Below are positions 43,676 to 53,152 of a stretch of DNA of 64,000 nt, piece after piece. The position numbers and the translations under genes were made by a program. Source of the DNA: Leifsonia sp. ZF2019 (lineage in GTDB: Bacteria > Actinomycetota > Actinomycetes > Actinomycetales > Microbacteriaceae); contig NZ_CP065037.1 of the NCBI RefSeq assembly GCF_019924635.1, positions 1,054,001 through 1,118,000 of the forward strand, read 5' to 3'. The notes under the pieces are model-generated. The model did not search any database, had not been told where the DNA came from, and worked only from the letters and a program-made list of their open reading frames with translations. Each line of letters begins with the position of its first letter. The first letter of the stretch is position 1.

Positions 43676-44923
43676 ATGAAGTCGAGGGGAGCCCTCCGGG
43701 GCATGTTCGCGGGCGCGCTCGCCCTTGCACTGGCGATCGTTCCAACGGTGTCCGCGTCGGCCGACACGACCGACGGCAACTGGTGGTACGACTACTACGA
43801 CGTCGGCCAGGCCCACGCCGAGGGGTGGACGGGCAAAGGCGTGAAGATCACCGTGATCGACGGGCAGATCAATCCGGATCTTCCGGTGTTCTCCGGAACC
43901 GACCTGACGGTCGACAAGACCACGTACTGTGCGGCCTCCCCGACCACGACGGACGCGAACGAGGCCTCGGTGCACGGCACCTCTGTGAGCGCACTCCTCA
44001 TCGGCAACGGCACGGGGGCGGGCGCAGTGAAGGGCATCGTTCCGGACGCATCGGTGCGGTTCGAAGGCTATGGAACGTTGGACTGCGCAGCGAGCGGGGG
44101 CAAGACGACCCAATTCGGTCGGGCACTCCAGGCGGCTCTCGACGCGGGGAGCGATATCGTCACCACCTCCGTCGGACTCGGCGTCCTGACTCGGCCGGAC
44201 CTCGATGTCCTCGCCGAGGCTCTGGCGAAGGGCGTCATCGTCGTCTCATCGATGCCCAACGAACTGACGGATGAGGGGACCCTGCCGTCCGGCGCGAACG
44301 GGGTCGTCGGGGTCAACGCGATCGGGCAGGACGGCGCGATCCAGTCGCACGGTGGTGTGGTCGATATCCAGACCGAGGCCACCGTCGTCGCTGCAGGAGT
44401 GGGGATCGCGACCAACGGTGACGAGCAGACCGGAAGTTGGGACAGCTCGTACCGTGCGATCGGTTCCTCGATGGCGGCGCCGCTTGTCGCGGGGATGCTC
44501 GCAGCTGCAAAACAGAAGTACCCGAAAGCCAGTTCCAATCAGCTCATCCAGTCGCTCATCCACAACACGACCGCCGACGACCACGAGTTGATGCGTGATG
44601 AGAAGACCGGGTACGGTTACGGGCCGGCGTCCCTGACCCACCTCCTCGCGGTCGACCCGACGAAGTACCCGGACACCAACCCGCTGCTCGACAAGGCGTA
44701 CGCGAAGCCCACTGCCGAGCAGATCGCGGATGCAGCGCACACTCCGGCTCCTTCGACGACGGGTGCGCCGGGGGAGAGCAGCTCGGCGCCTGCTTCCGGT
44801 GTGCCGGCCGGCCTGTTCATCGGAATCGGCATCGCGGTCCTTGTGATCATCGCTGTCGTCGTCATCATGATCGTCGTACTATCGCGTCGGAGAGCTCCGA
44901 ACGGAAATGGGGGGAACGCATGA
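43676..44923 (+). CDS. mycP: Mycosin-like membrane subtilisin (type VII secretion)
   Basis: A 415-residue S8 serine protease. It has a signal peptide (about 1-29), catalytic Asp62 (VIDGQIN), His100 (VHGTSVSALL), Ser265 (GSSMAAPLVAG), a Pro/Ser-rich linker and a C-terminal transmembrane helix (about 380-405) with RRR at the cytoplasmic end. This is the mycosin architecture: protease outside, anchored by its C-terminus, required for ESX complex stability and substrate processing in mycobacteria. Its stop overlaps the next gene (ATGA). Confidence 0.9.
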   Translation: MKSRGALRGMFAGALALALAIVPTVSASADTTDGNWWYDYYDVGQAHAEGWTGKGVKITVIDGQINPDLPVFSGTDLTVDKTTYCAASPTTTDANEASVHGTSVSALLIGNGTGAGAVKGIVPDASVRFEGYGTLDCAASGGKTTQFGRALQAALDAGSDIVTTSVGLGVLTRPDLDVLAEALAKGVIVVSSMPNELTDEGTLPSGANGVVGVNAIGQDGAIQSHGGVVDIQTEATVVAAGVGIATNGDEQTGSWDSSYRAIGSSMAAPLVAGMLAAAKQKYPKASSNQLIQSLIHNTTADDHELMRDEKTGYGYGPASLTHLLAVDPTKYPDTNPLLDKAYAKPTAEQIADAAHTPAPSTTGAPGESSSAPASGVPAGLFIGIGIAVLVIIAVVVIMIVVLSRRRAPNGNGGNA

Positions 44924-46251
44924 GCAAGGGGCCGTGGGAGAAGAGGCTGGCCGACCTGGCGTCTGCGAAAGCGGACGTCACCCTGCCGAACGCCGCGCAA
45001 CTCGTCTCGCAACTGAATGCGCTCAAGCGCATCACGAGCGATGCGCAGAGCGGTGTCGGGTTGGAAGGGGAGACGGGCGAGGCCGCCACGTCGGCGCTTC
45101 AGTCGGTGGCGTCCAAGGCGGACGATCTCTCGCAGAAGGTGGCATCCATCCACACGCAGGTCGAGTCCGCCAACTCGACGCGCAAGAATCTGGCGAACAG
45201 CGAGCTCGACAAGCTCGACGCGGACGCGCCCGGCGCGCTCTCCAGCGGGCAGGCGAACATCCTGCAGGCGGCCGTGACCGGGGCGACGTTCTTCCTCGGC
45301 CCGCTCTCGATCGTCGCCGGCCCGGGGGCGGTCGCAGCGGTCAACAGCTACCTCGCTGCCAACCGCGAATCGACGGCTCGCGCGTCGGTCCAGAAGATCA
45401 GCGAGACCATGGACTCGTACAAGCTCAGCGTCAGCAGTGATTTCCAGACCGACGGCCGCCTCCCCGACGGTGGACCCGGCGGCTCCTCGTCCTCTTCCGA
45501 CCGGACCCCCGGAGGCAGTTCCTCCGGCCCCGGCACTGGCGGCCGTCTCCCCGGTGGCGGCTCCTTCGGCACCTACCCGGACGCGCACGTCGAGCCGCTG
45601 TCGCAGGTCGACACCGGCGGCTATGTCAGCATCCCCGGCGGTCCCACCGGCACCGGTCACACCGGCACCGGTTCGACCCCCGGTACGGGCATCGACGGCT
45701 CCATCACGCCCGACGGACCGATCTCGGGCGGTACGACGACGCCCGGGTGGGGTTCCGGCGGTTCGGGGGGCGGCGGCTCGCTCGGGGGAGGCCTCGGCTC
45801 GACACCCGGGCTCGCTGCGGGTGCGGGCGGGGCGCTCGCTCTCGGTGGCGCGAAGCTCGTGGCCGCCCGCGGTGGTTCGATGCTCGGTTCCGGCCTCAAC
45901 GCGAAGGTGGGCTCGCTCGGTGCGGGTGCGAAGGTGGGCGGCCTGAACGCGGCCGCGGAGTCCGCGGGTGCGCGTACGGGTGCGCTCGCGGGCGCGGGCC
46001 GCGCCGGGAGCGGTGGGCTGCTCGGCTCCGGCCAGGGCGGTGCAGGCGGTGCAGGCGCCGCCGCTGAGGGCGCCGCCGCGCGTGGCGGCACCGGTGCGGG
46101 CGCGGGCATGATGGGCGGCGCCGGCGGCGCGGGACGATCGGACGAGAAGCGGCAGGGCCGTGGGCTCGGCGGACCGATCGCACCCAAGATCGACGAGGAC
46201 CAGGACCGCGGGCCCCGCTCGGCCGCGGCGGGTCCCGGCGGCCGCGGCTGA
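44920..46251 (+). CDS. PPE-like / type VII secreted protein with Gly-rich tail
   Basis: A 443-residue protein. Residues about 1-170 are helical (AAQLVSQLNALKRITSDAQ; ALQSVASKADDLSQKVASIHTQVESA) with a hydrophobic pair of segments near residues 115-150 (VTGATFFLGPLSIVAGPGAVAAV). The rest is low complexity, first Ser/Gly/Pro then Gly/Ala (GGSGGGGSLGGGLG and similar). This two-part layout is that of PPE or LXG-type substrates. It has no signal peptide, is coupled to mycP and precedes eccD, so it is probably the main substrate of the locus. Confidence 0.65.
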   Translation: MSKGPWEKRLADLASAKADVTLPNAAQLVSQLNALKRITSDAQSGVGLEGETGEAATSALQSVASKADDLSQKVASIHTQVESANSTRKNLANSELDKLDADAPGALSSGQANILQAAVTGATFFLGPLSIVAGPGAVAAVNSYLAANRESTARASVQKISETMDSYKLSVSSDFQTDGRLPDGGPGGSSSSSDRTPGGSSSGPGTGGRLPGGGSFGTYPDAHVEPLSQVDTGGYVSIPGGPTGTGHTGTGSTPGTGIDGSITPDGPISGGTTTPGWGSGGSGGGGSLGGGLGSTPGLAAGAGGALALGGAKLVAARGGSMLGSGLNAKVGSLGAGAKVGGLNAAAESAGARTGALAGAGRAGSGGLLGSGQGGAGGAGAAAEGAAARGGTGAGAGMMGGAGGAGRSDEKRQGRGLGGPIAPKIDEDQDRGPRSAAAGPGGRG

Positions 46252-46319
46252 GCCGCGCACGAGGTGCTGCACAGGCCGTGCCGAAGGAAGATGGGCGTGA
46301 ACACGATCTCGACTGAACC

Positions 46320-47756
46320 GTGCCGACGGGCGTGACCGAGCGGCGTCGTCTGGCGATCGTCGACGGCCCGCGCGTCCACGAGATCGTGGTGCCTGCAGGC
46401 ACGGTCATCGAGACGGCCCTCGACGGCATCGGGCTGCGCCTTCAACCCGGACGGCAGGTGCTCGTCGAACGCACGGGCCGCGAGGTCGCGACCGACCAGC
46501 CCGCCTGGCGGCTCGACGACGGTGCTCTGCTCGCCGTCGTCGACCTCCACGACCGTGTCGTCCCGGGCCGGCGCCGCCGAACGGACGCGAGCACGGCGGC
46601 CACGACCGAGACCGTCGCCTGGTGGATCCTCGGTGCGGTCGGCGTCGTCGTCACCGCACTCGTCCTCACCGGCGGGGTGTCCGTCCCTGATGGCGCCCGG
46701 CTGACGATGTCCGTCGCGCTGGCGGTGAGCGCCGCCGTCGCGGGAGTGACCTGGTCGGTGCGGGCCCGCGATCCTCGCGCGTCGTCGAGCCGCACACGCG
46801 GCGCGAACGCGGACGCCGCACGGGCTGCGACGACGGCGGCTCCCGCCGCCGCCCTCGGCCCGCTGGCCCTGGCCTTCGCGGCCGGCGCGACGGCGATCCC
46901 GCCCGCCGTCCATTCCCTCCCGCTCGTCGTGCTCACCGGGCTCGCCGCGGCGGCGGTGCTCGCCGCCGTCATCGCGCTCGTCGCAGGAGCGGAGGCGGTC
47001 CGCGACTCCGCAGGTGCTGCGGCCGTGGTGCTGCTGGTGCTCGGCGCGATCTGGGCGCTCGCTCTCCTGCTCGGACTGCCCGCACAGGGGGCCGCGGCCA
47101 TCACCCTCGGCGCCGCACCGGTGGCCCTGCGGGCGCTGCCGACGATGCTCCTCGATGTGCCGCCCGGGATGTTCATCGACTACCAGCGCTACCAGTCGAC
47201 GCGCTGGGCCGTCCGCGAACGCGTCCCCGAGCCCGGAGGTCCGGTCACCTTCGCCGGAGCCCGGCGCATCGCCGGCCAATCGACCGCCCGCATGCGCACG
47301 GCGACCGGGTTGATCGCCGGTGCCGCGGCAGTCTGCGCACCGCTCGCGCTCGTCCCGCTGCAGGCCGCCGATCCGCTGCGGTACTGGGGTCAGCTCGTGC
47401 TCGCGGCGACTGCGGGGTTCTCGCTCGTGCTGGGCGCGCGCCGTTCGTCCGTCCCGCTGCTGCGCTGGGTCCCGCGCGCTGCCGCCCTGGTCGTCGCTCT
47501 GTCGGTCGCGACGGCGGCCATCCTCGCGTCCGGCGCTCCGGCTTCCGGGACCCTGGGTCTCAGCGTGGCCGCCGGGGCGCTGCTCGTCGTGGGCATCGCG
47601 ACGGCCGCGGTGCTCGTCGCCGTCGGACGAGGCGCCTCCTCGTTGTTCTGGTCGCGCCTCGGCGATCTGATCGAGGCGCTCTGCGTCGTCTTCGCACTTC
47701 CCGCCGGGCTGGTCGCCGCCGGGATCATCGACCTGATGAGAGGGGTGATGGCGTGA
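46320..47756 (+). CDS. eccD: Type VII secretion membrane protein EccD-like
   Basis: A 478-residue protein with an N-terminal ubiquitin-like domain of about 90 residues (RRLAIVDGPRVHEIVVPAGTVI...WRLDDGALLAVVDLHDRV) and about 11 transmembrane helices from residue 100 on, exactly the EccD plan. EccD forms the membrane ring of ESX systems. GTG at 46320 is the first possible start in this frame; GTG at 46332 is an alternative and overlaps the stop of a 12-codon open frame beginning at 46297. The stop overlaps the next gene. Confidence 0.87.
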   Translation: MPTGVTERRRLAIVDGPRVHEIVVPAGTVIETALDGIGLRLQPGRQVLVERTGREVATDQPAWRLDDGALLAVVDLHDRVVPGRRRRTDASTAATTETVAWWILGAVGVVVTALVLTGGVSVPDGARLTMSVALAVSAAVAGVTWSVRARDPRASSSRTRGANADAARAATTAAPAAALGPLALAFAAGATAIPPAVHSLPLVVLTGLAAAAVLAAVIALVAGAEAVRDSAGAAAVVLLVLGAIWALALLLGLPAQGAAAITLGAAPVALRALPTMLLDVPPGMFIDYQRYQSTRWAVRERVPEPGGPVTFAGARRIAGQSTARMRTATGLIAGAAAVCAPLALVPLQAADPLRYWGQLVLAATAGFSLVLGARRSSVPLLRWVPRAAALVVALSVATAAILASGAPASGTLGLSVAAGALLVVGIATAAVLVAVGRGASSLFWSRLGDLIEALCVVFALPAGLVAAGIIDLMRGVMA

Positions 47757-49051
47757 TGAGCGCTCTCCCGTGCTGGAACTGCGGGCAGCCGCTGCCCGAG
47801 GGCACCGTCCGCTGCCCGTCGTGCGGAGTGCCCCAGACCGGTGAGCACCACGGAGGTGCGGTCGCGGTCGCCTCGCCGGGCGGCCGTGCCGCGGTGGGAT
47901 CCACGCCGCTCGGTCCCGCCTTCGCCGGCTCGCCGGCATCGGTCGGCGCTCGTCTCGCCGCGCTCACGATCGACGTCGTGGCCGTCGCCGCGATCGGCGC
48001 CGGGGTGGCCCTGCTCACCCGTTCCGTGGTGCTGACCGGCGTGGCCGTCGCCGAGCTCGCCGTCGTCCTCCTCGTGCTCCAGGCGCGCGCCGGCCTCGGT
48101 CTCGGGAACGCTCTGCTGCGCCTGCGCGTGGCACGGGAGGACGCTCCCTTCTCGCCCGGGCTGGGGCGGGCGTTCGTCCGCTCCTTCCTCACCGGAGCCG
48201 GATCGCTCGTGCTCGGCGTCGGCGCCTGGATCGTGGAGGCGTCGGCGGCCTGGGACGGCAGCGCGCGCCGCCGTTCGTGGGCCGATCGCGCCGCCGGAAC
48301 GGTCGTCGTCGCCGTCCCGCGTCGCACGGTCGCGGAGGAGGCCGCTCCGCTCGCCCCCGCGATCATCGCGCCCCCGCTGCCCGGGGGCGCCTCGTTCGAC
48401 CTCTCGGAGCAGGTGACCGTGCTTCCCGGAGCCGCACCGCTCGCCGCGCCGCCGCACGCGTCGGCGCTGACGCCCGCGGGTTCGCAGGACGGCATCCCCG
48501 CATCGAGCGCACCGGCGGCGCCCGCCTCCCCCGCGGCTCCCGTGCTCACACCGCCGCAGGTCATCCCCGCGCGCGACATCCGCGGTGCGTCCGACGACAC
48601 AGGCCGGGGCTCCGACACCGGGACGGGAACGGGCACGGGCGTCCCCGGGGCGCCGGGTCCGGTCCCCGTGGAGACCGGCGGGGGAGTCGTCGGCGGCGAG
48701 ACCGGCGGCGAACTGCTGCTGATCTTCGACACCGGACAGCGCGAGCAGCTGCCCGTCCCCGTCGCGGTCAGCCTCGGCCGTGCCCCCGTGGGCAGCGAGC
48801 CCGGGGACCGTCTGATCGTGGTGCGGGATCCCGAGCACACGGTGTCGAAGACCCACGCGCGACTCGAGCACTCGTTCTCCGGAACCTGGATCACCGACAA
48901 CGGCTCGACGAACGGCACCGAGCTGCTCGACGAGACGGGCGACGCCCGACGCCTCGCCGCCGGGGTCCGCACGCTCGTCGAGGACGGCGTCCGTGTCCAG
49001 CTCGGCAACCGCGTCTTCACCATCAGCAGGCTTCTCGGAGGTGCGTCATGA
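47756..49051 (+). CDS. Zinc-ribbon, RDD and FHA domain membrane protein
   Basis: A 431-residue protein with four parts: a zinc ribbon (CWNC at 6-9, CPSC at 20-23); an RDD membrane domain (about 60-185, ARLAALTIDVVAVAAIG onward); a Pro/Ala/Gly linker; and a C-terminal FHA domain (about 330-425) with the phosphothreonine-binding signature VSKTHARLE and NGSTNGTELL. The kinase gene lies in the same cluster, so the FHA probably reads that kinase's output on the secretion machinery. ATG at 47756; GTG at 47753 is an alternative. Its stop overlaps eccC. Confidence 0.88.
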   Translation: MSALPCWNCGQPLPEGTVRCPSCGVPQTGEHHGGAVAVASPGGRAAVGSTPLGPAFAGSPASVGARLAALTIDVVAVAAIGAGVALLTRSVVLTGVAVAELAVVLLVLQARAGLGLGNALLRLRVAREDAPFSPGLGRAFVRSFLTGAGSLVLGVGAWIVEASAAWDGSARRRSWADRAAGTVVVAVPRRTVAEEAAPLAPAIIAPPLPGGASFDLSEQVTVLPGAAPLAAPPHASALTPAGSQDGIPASSAPAAPASPAAPVLTPPQVIPARDIRGASDDTGRGSDTGTGTGTGVPGAPGPVPVETGGGVVGGETGGELLLIFDTGQREQLPVPVAVSLGRAPVGSEPGDRLIVVRDPEHTVSKTHARLEHSFSGTWITDNGSTNGTELLDETGDARRLAAGVRTLVEDGVRVQLGNRVFTISRLLGGAS

Positions 49052-52000
49052 GCGCTGGTCCCCGGCTCGCGCCCCCGCGGGTCCCCGGCGGCAAGATCGT
49101 CGTGCAGGCTCCGCCCGAGCTCGTCCCGAGCGAGAGCGGCGGTCTGATCACGTCCCTGCTCCCGATGCTGGGCAGCATCGGCGCCATCGTCATGGTCACC
49201 ATCTCGAACGCCGGGCCCACGGGGTTCATCACGGGCGGGATGTTCCTGCTGTCCTCGCTCGGCTTCGTCGCGGTCAACGGCTGGCGCCAGCGTTCGCAGC
49301 GCACCTCGCAGGTTCTCGGGAGCCGTCGCGAGTACCTGGCGTACCTCGCCGAGCTCCGCGACACCGTGCGCACGGCGGCGCGCCAGCAGCGGCGCTACGG
49401 AAACTGGGTGAACCCCGCGCCTTCCGCGCTGCCGTTCATCACGGAGGACAGGACGCGCGTCTGGGAGCGCATCGCCTCGGACGAGGACTTCCTGCAGGTG
49501 CGCATCGGCGTCTCCGACCAGCCGCTCTGCATCACGCTCGAAGCGCCCGAACTCCCGCCGCTCGCACAGCTCGACCCGGTCGCCGCGTCCGCCGCCCACC
49601 GCTTCATGCTCACCCACGAGGTGCAGCCGCGCCTGCCGCTCGCCGTTCCAGTGGGGGACTATGCGCGCGTCGAGATCACCGGCGGCGACGAGAACGCCGT
49701 GCGAGCCCTGGCCCGCGCCATGCTGCTCGGCGTCGCGACTATGCAGTCGCCGGATGACGTGCGCATCGCCGTGCTCGCCGGCGAGGGGCAGCTCGCGCAG
49801 TGGGAGTGGACCAAGTGGCTCCCGCACGTGCAGTCCGTCCGGGTGGAGGACCGCCTCGGGCCGGCGCGTGCGATCTCCTCCTCGATCGAGGAGCTGGCCC
49901 GGCTGCTTCCGGCCGACCTGAGCGAGCGTCCGCGCTTCTCGCCGGGGGCGAAGGCCGCGCCGCACGTGATCCTCCTGGTCGACGGAGCGCGGGTCCCCGC
50001 GGGCGACCCGCTGCTCGGCGGTGACGGGGTCGCCGGGGTCACCGTCATCGAGCTGCCCACCCGCTGGGGCGCCCTGGAGGACGCAGACGTGCTCCGACTG
50101 GCCCTGCCGGGCGATCCGTCGGCGCCCGCCGATCGCGCGGAGGCCATCGACCTCCGCGCCGATACCCGCGTCTTCACCCCCGACACCGTGTCCGTCGTCG
50201 AGGCCGAGGCGACCGCCCGCCGCCTGCTGCCGCTGTACGCCGGGCCGGTCGCCGCCGTCGAGGGCGGGGCGACCCGTGCGCAGCGCGAGCTCGTCGAGCT
50301 GCTGGGGCTGCCGGACGTGCGCGAGATCGACTTCGACAGGGCCTGGTCGGGTCGTCTGGAGCGCGACCGCCTCCGCGTGCCGATCGGTCAGGACACCGAG
50401 GGCGGCACACTGGTGCTCGATCTCAAGGAGGCGGCCCAGCAGGGGATGGGCCCCCACGGCGTGCTCATCGGCGCCACCGGCTCCGGCAAGTCGGAGGTGC
50501 TCCGCACGCTGGTGCTGGCGCTCGCGTTGACGCATTCGCCCGAGCAGCTCAACTTCGTGCTCGTGGACTTCAAGGGTGGTGCGACGTTCGCCGGCATGGC
50601 CGGGATGCCGCACGTCTCGGCGATCATCACGAACCTCGGCAGCGAGCTCGCGCTCGTCGACCGCTTCCAGGACGCCCTGCAGGGCGAGGTGGTGCGCCGC
50701 CAGGAGCTGCTGCGCGAGGCCGGCAACTTCGCGAACGTATCCGACTACGAGAAGGCTCGACGCAACGGCCGCGCCGATCTCGAGCCGCTCCCGGCGCTGC
50801 TGATCGTGGCCGACGAGTTCTCGGAGCTGCTGGCCGCCAAGCCGGAGTTCGTCGAGAGCTTCGTCAGCATCGGCCGTGTCGGCCGGTCGCTGCAGATCCA
50901 TCTGCTGCTCGCCTCGCAGCGGCTCGAGGAGGGCAAGCTCCGCGGGCTCGACACCTACCTCTCGTACCGCATCGGCCTCCGCACGTTCTCGGCGGCGGAG
51001 TCGCGCACCGTGCTCGGCGTTCCCGACGCGTACACGCTTCCGCAGGAGCCGGGAGTCGGCTATCTGAAAGCGGACACCGAGTCGATGACGCAGTTCCGCG
51101 CCGCCTACGTGTCGGGGGCGCCGAAGACGCGTCGCCGTGGCGGGTCCGGCGACGGGCCGGTCGCCGCCACCGCAGCGGACGTCGCGCTGTTCACGGCCGC
51201 CGCACAGCCGCTCGAACTCCCCGAGCACCCCGACACCCCGGCCGCCCCCGTGGCCGTCGAACCGGCGGAGGAGCGCAGCACGTTCCAGATCGCCGTCGAG
51301 CGGATGAGCGGCCGCGGTCCCGCGGCGCACCAGGTGTGGCTGCCGCCGCTGCGCGACCCGGAGCCGCTCGACCGCCTCATGCCCGACCTGGCCGTGGATG
51401 CGGCGCTCGGGCTCGTGTCGCCGTCCTGGCGTGCGGCGGGCTCGCTCACCGTCCCGCTCGGCGTGGTCGACGTACCGCTGGAGCAGCGGCGCGAGCAGCT
51501 GGTCGTCTCGCTGGGCGGGGCCGGCGGACACGTCGCGATCGTGGGCGGACCGCTCAGCGGCAAGTCGACCATGGCGCGCACGCTCGTCGCGTCGCTCGCC
51601 CTCACGGCGACTCCGCTCGAGCTGCAGTTCTACGTGCTCGACTTCGGCGGCGGCACCTTCGTGGGCATGCAGGGACTCCCGCATGTGGCGGGGGTCGCGA
51701 CGCGCACCGAGGAGGAGTCCGTGCGCCGCACCGTCGCGGAGGTCGAATCCGTCCTCGACGCCCGCGAGCTGTATTTCCGGCAGCACGGCGTCGACTCGAT
51801 CGACACCTACCGGCAGCGTCGTGCCGAAGGGCTCGTGGACGACGGCTGGGGCGATGTGTTCCTCGTGGTCGACGGATGGTCCACCCTGCGCACCGAGTAC
51901 GACGCGCTCGAGCCGCGCATCCAGGCCATCGCCGCCCGCGGACTGAGCTTCGGCGTGCACCTCGTGGTCACCACCAACCGCTGGCTCGAGATCCGTTCCA

Positions 52001-53016
52001 GTCTGAAGGACCTGCTGCAGACCCGGATCGAGCTGCGCCAGGGTGATGCGAGCGACTCCGAGATCGACCGCAAGGCTGCCGCGAATGTGCCGGCCGACGC
52101 TCCCGGCCGCGGTCTCGCGCCGAACAAGCTGCACATGCTCGGAGCCCTTCCGCGCATCGACGGATCGAGCGACTCCGCGCGTCTCGTGGACGGCGTCGAG
52201 GGACTGGTCGAGTCCGTCTCCCGGGCGTGGCGGGGGCCTGCCGGCCCGAAGCTCCGGCTGCTGCCGGAGGACATCTCGCTCGACGAGGTGCGCGCCCAGG
52301 CGCCGGCCGACGACCGTCGCCTGCTGCTCGGCGTGGACGAGGCCCAGCTTGCGCCGTTCGGCGTCGATCTGACTGCGGAGTCGCACCTCTACCTCTACGG
52401 CGACTCGGGGATGGGCAAGTCGTCCTTCCTGCGCGGCATCGTGCAGGAGATCGGGCGGCTCTACACCCCGGAGCAGGCGAAGATCTTCGCGATCGACTAC
52501 CGGCGGGCGCTGCTCGGGGAGATCCCGAGCGAGTACCTCGGGGCGTACCTGACCTCGCACGACCAGGCGATGTCGGGGATGTCCGAGCTCGCGACGTTCT
52601 TCTCGGGCCGTCTGCCCGGCCAGGACGTCACGACGGAGCAGCTGCGCGACCGGTCGTGGTGGAAGGGCGCGGAGGGCTTCGTGATCGTCGACGACTACGA
52701 CCTCGTCGCGACCAGCCAGGGCAACCCGGTCGCCGGGCTGCGCCCCTTGCTCGCCCAAGCGGCGGATGTCGGCCTCCATGTCATCATCACGCGGCGCACC
52801 GGAGGCGCGAGCCGTCAGGCGTACGACCCGATCATCCAGGGCTTCACCGACCTCGGCGTCACCGGCATCCTGCTCGGTGGCAACCCCGAGGAGGGGGCTC
52901 TGATCGACCGCGTCAAGCCCATTCCGTCGGTGCCCGGGCGCGCGCAGGTGGTGAGCCGTGAGCGCGGTCTGTTCTCTGCGCAGCTGGCGCTCCCTGCGAC
53001 CCGAACGGGGCGCTGA
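49048..53016 (+). CDS. eccC: Type VII secretion ATPase EccC (three FtsK/SpoIIIE domains in one chain)
   Basis: A 1322-residue motor protein. Two transmembrane helices (about 30-75) precede three FtsK-like ATPase domains with P-loops GATGSGKS (475-482), GGPLSGKST (833-841) and GDSGMGKSS (1118-1126). Walker B reads DE in the first (LLIVADEFSELL), but DG (VFLVVDGWSTL) and DD (GFVIVDDYDLV) in the second and third, so only the first has the catalytic Glu, as reported for EccC of Thermomonospora. It recognises and drives substrates. ATG overlaps the RDD-FHA stop. It is a single gene, unlike the split EccCa/Cb of ESX-1. Confidence 0.95.
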   Translation: MSAGPRLAPPRVPGGKIVVQAPPELVPSESGGLITSLLPMLGSIGAIVMVTISNAGPTGFITGGMFLLSSLGFVAVNGWRQRSQRTSQVLGSRREYLAYLAELRDTVRTAARQQRRYGNWVNPAPSALPFITEDRTRVWERIASDEDFLQVRIGVSDQPLCITLEAPELPPLAQLDPVAASAAHRFMLTHEVQPRLPLAVPVGDYARVEITGGDENAVRALARAMLLGVATMQSPDDVRIAVLAGEGQLAQWEWTKWLPHVQSVRVEDRLGPARAISSSIEELARLLPADLSERPRFSPGAKAAPHVILLVDGARVPAGDPLLGGDGVAGVTVIELPTRWGALEDADVLRLALPGDPSAPADRAEAIDLRADTRVFTPDTVSVVEAEATARRLLPLYAGPVAAVEGGATRAQRELVELLGLPDVREIDFDRAWSGRLERDRLRVPIGQDTEGGTLVLDLKEAAQQGMGPHGVLIGATGSGKSEVLRTLVLALALTHSPEQLNFVLVDFKGGATFAGMAGMPHVSAIITNLGSELALVDRFQDALQGEVVRRQELLREAGNFANVSDYEKARRNGRADLEPLPALLIVADEFSELLAAKPEFVESFVSIGRVGRSLQIHLLLASQRLEEGKLRGLDTYLSYRIGLRTFSAAESRTVLGVPDAYTLPQEPGVGYLKADTESMTQFRAAYVSGAPKTRRRGGSGDGPVAATAADVALFTAAAQPLELPEHPDTPAAPVAVEPAEERSTFQIAVERMSGRGPAAHQVWLPPLRDPEPLDRLMPDLAVDAALGLVSPSWRAAGSLTVPLGVVDVPLEQRREQLVVSLGGAGGHVAIVGGPLSGKSTMARTLVASLALTATPLELQFYVLDFGGGTFVGMQGLPHVAGVATRTEEESVRRTVAEVESVLDARELYFRQHGVDSIDTYRQRRAEGLVDDGWGDVFLVVDGWSTLRTEYDALEPRIQAIAARGLSFGVHLVVTTNRWLEIRSSLKDLLQTRIELRQGDASDSEIDRKAAANVPADAPGRGLAPNKLHMLGALPRIDGSSDSARLVDGVEGLVESVSRAWRGPAGPKLRLLPEDISLDEVRAQAPADDRRLLLGVDEAQLAPFGVDLTAESHLYLYGDSGMGKSSFLRGIVQEIGRLYTPEQAKIFAIDYRRALLGEIPSEYLGAYLTSHDQAMSGMSELATFFSGRLPGQDVTTEQLRDRSWWKGAEGFVIVDDYDLVATSQGNPVAGLRPLLAQAADVGLHVIITRRTGGASRQAYDPIIQGFTDLGVTGILLGGNPEEGALIDRVKPIPSVPGRAQVVSRERGLFSAQLALPATRTGR

Positions 53017-53152
53017 GACGACGAGTGGTTTCGATTAGGCTGATCCCGACGCCGGCGCTCCGCCGGCCCTGTGACCAGACCGGGGCCGTGCGGACCGGTT
53101 CGTCGGGGGAGAGGATCATCATGCGCGGGCGTGCGGAGCGGGGAGGGGAGGC
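53017..53152 (+). promoter_or_regulatory. Gap between eccC and the kinase gene, possible promoter
   Basis: The only gap of more than 100 bases within the secretion and kinase gene string. It has a -10-like TAGGCT at 53036-53041 (also found before mmpL) with no good -35. It may mark a separate transcript for the kinase-to-TgpA genes. The kinase ATG is preceded by GGGGAGGGGAGG. Confidence 0.3.

Noticed and set aside
47725..52779. Very long minus-strand open frame of 1684 codons opposite eccD/RDD-FHA/eccC
   Set aside because: It is antisense to three clearly recognisable genes and its translation is Arg/Ala/Gly/His-biased with no motifs. Long antisense frames are expected in GC-rich genes with a G/C third position.
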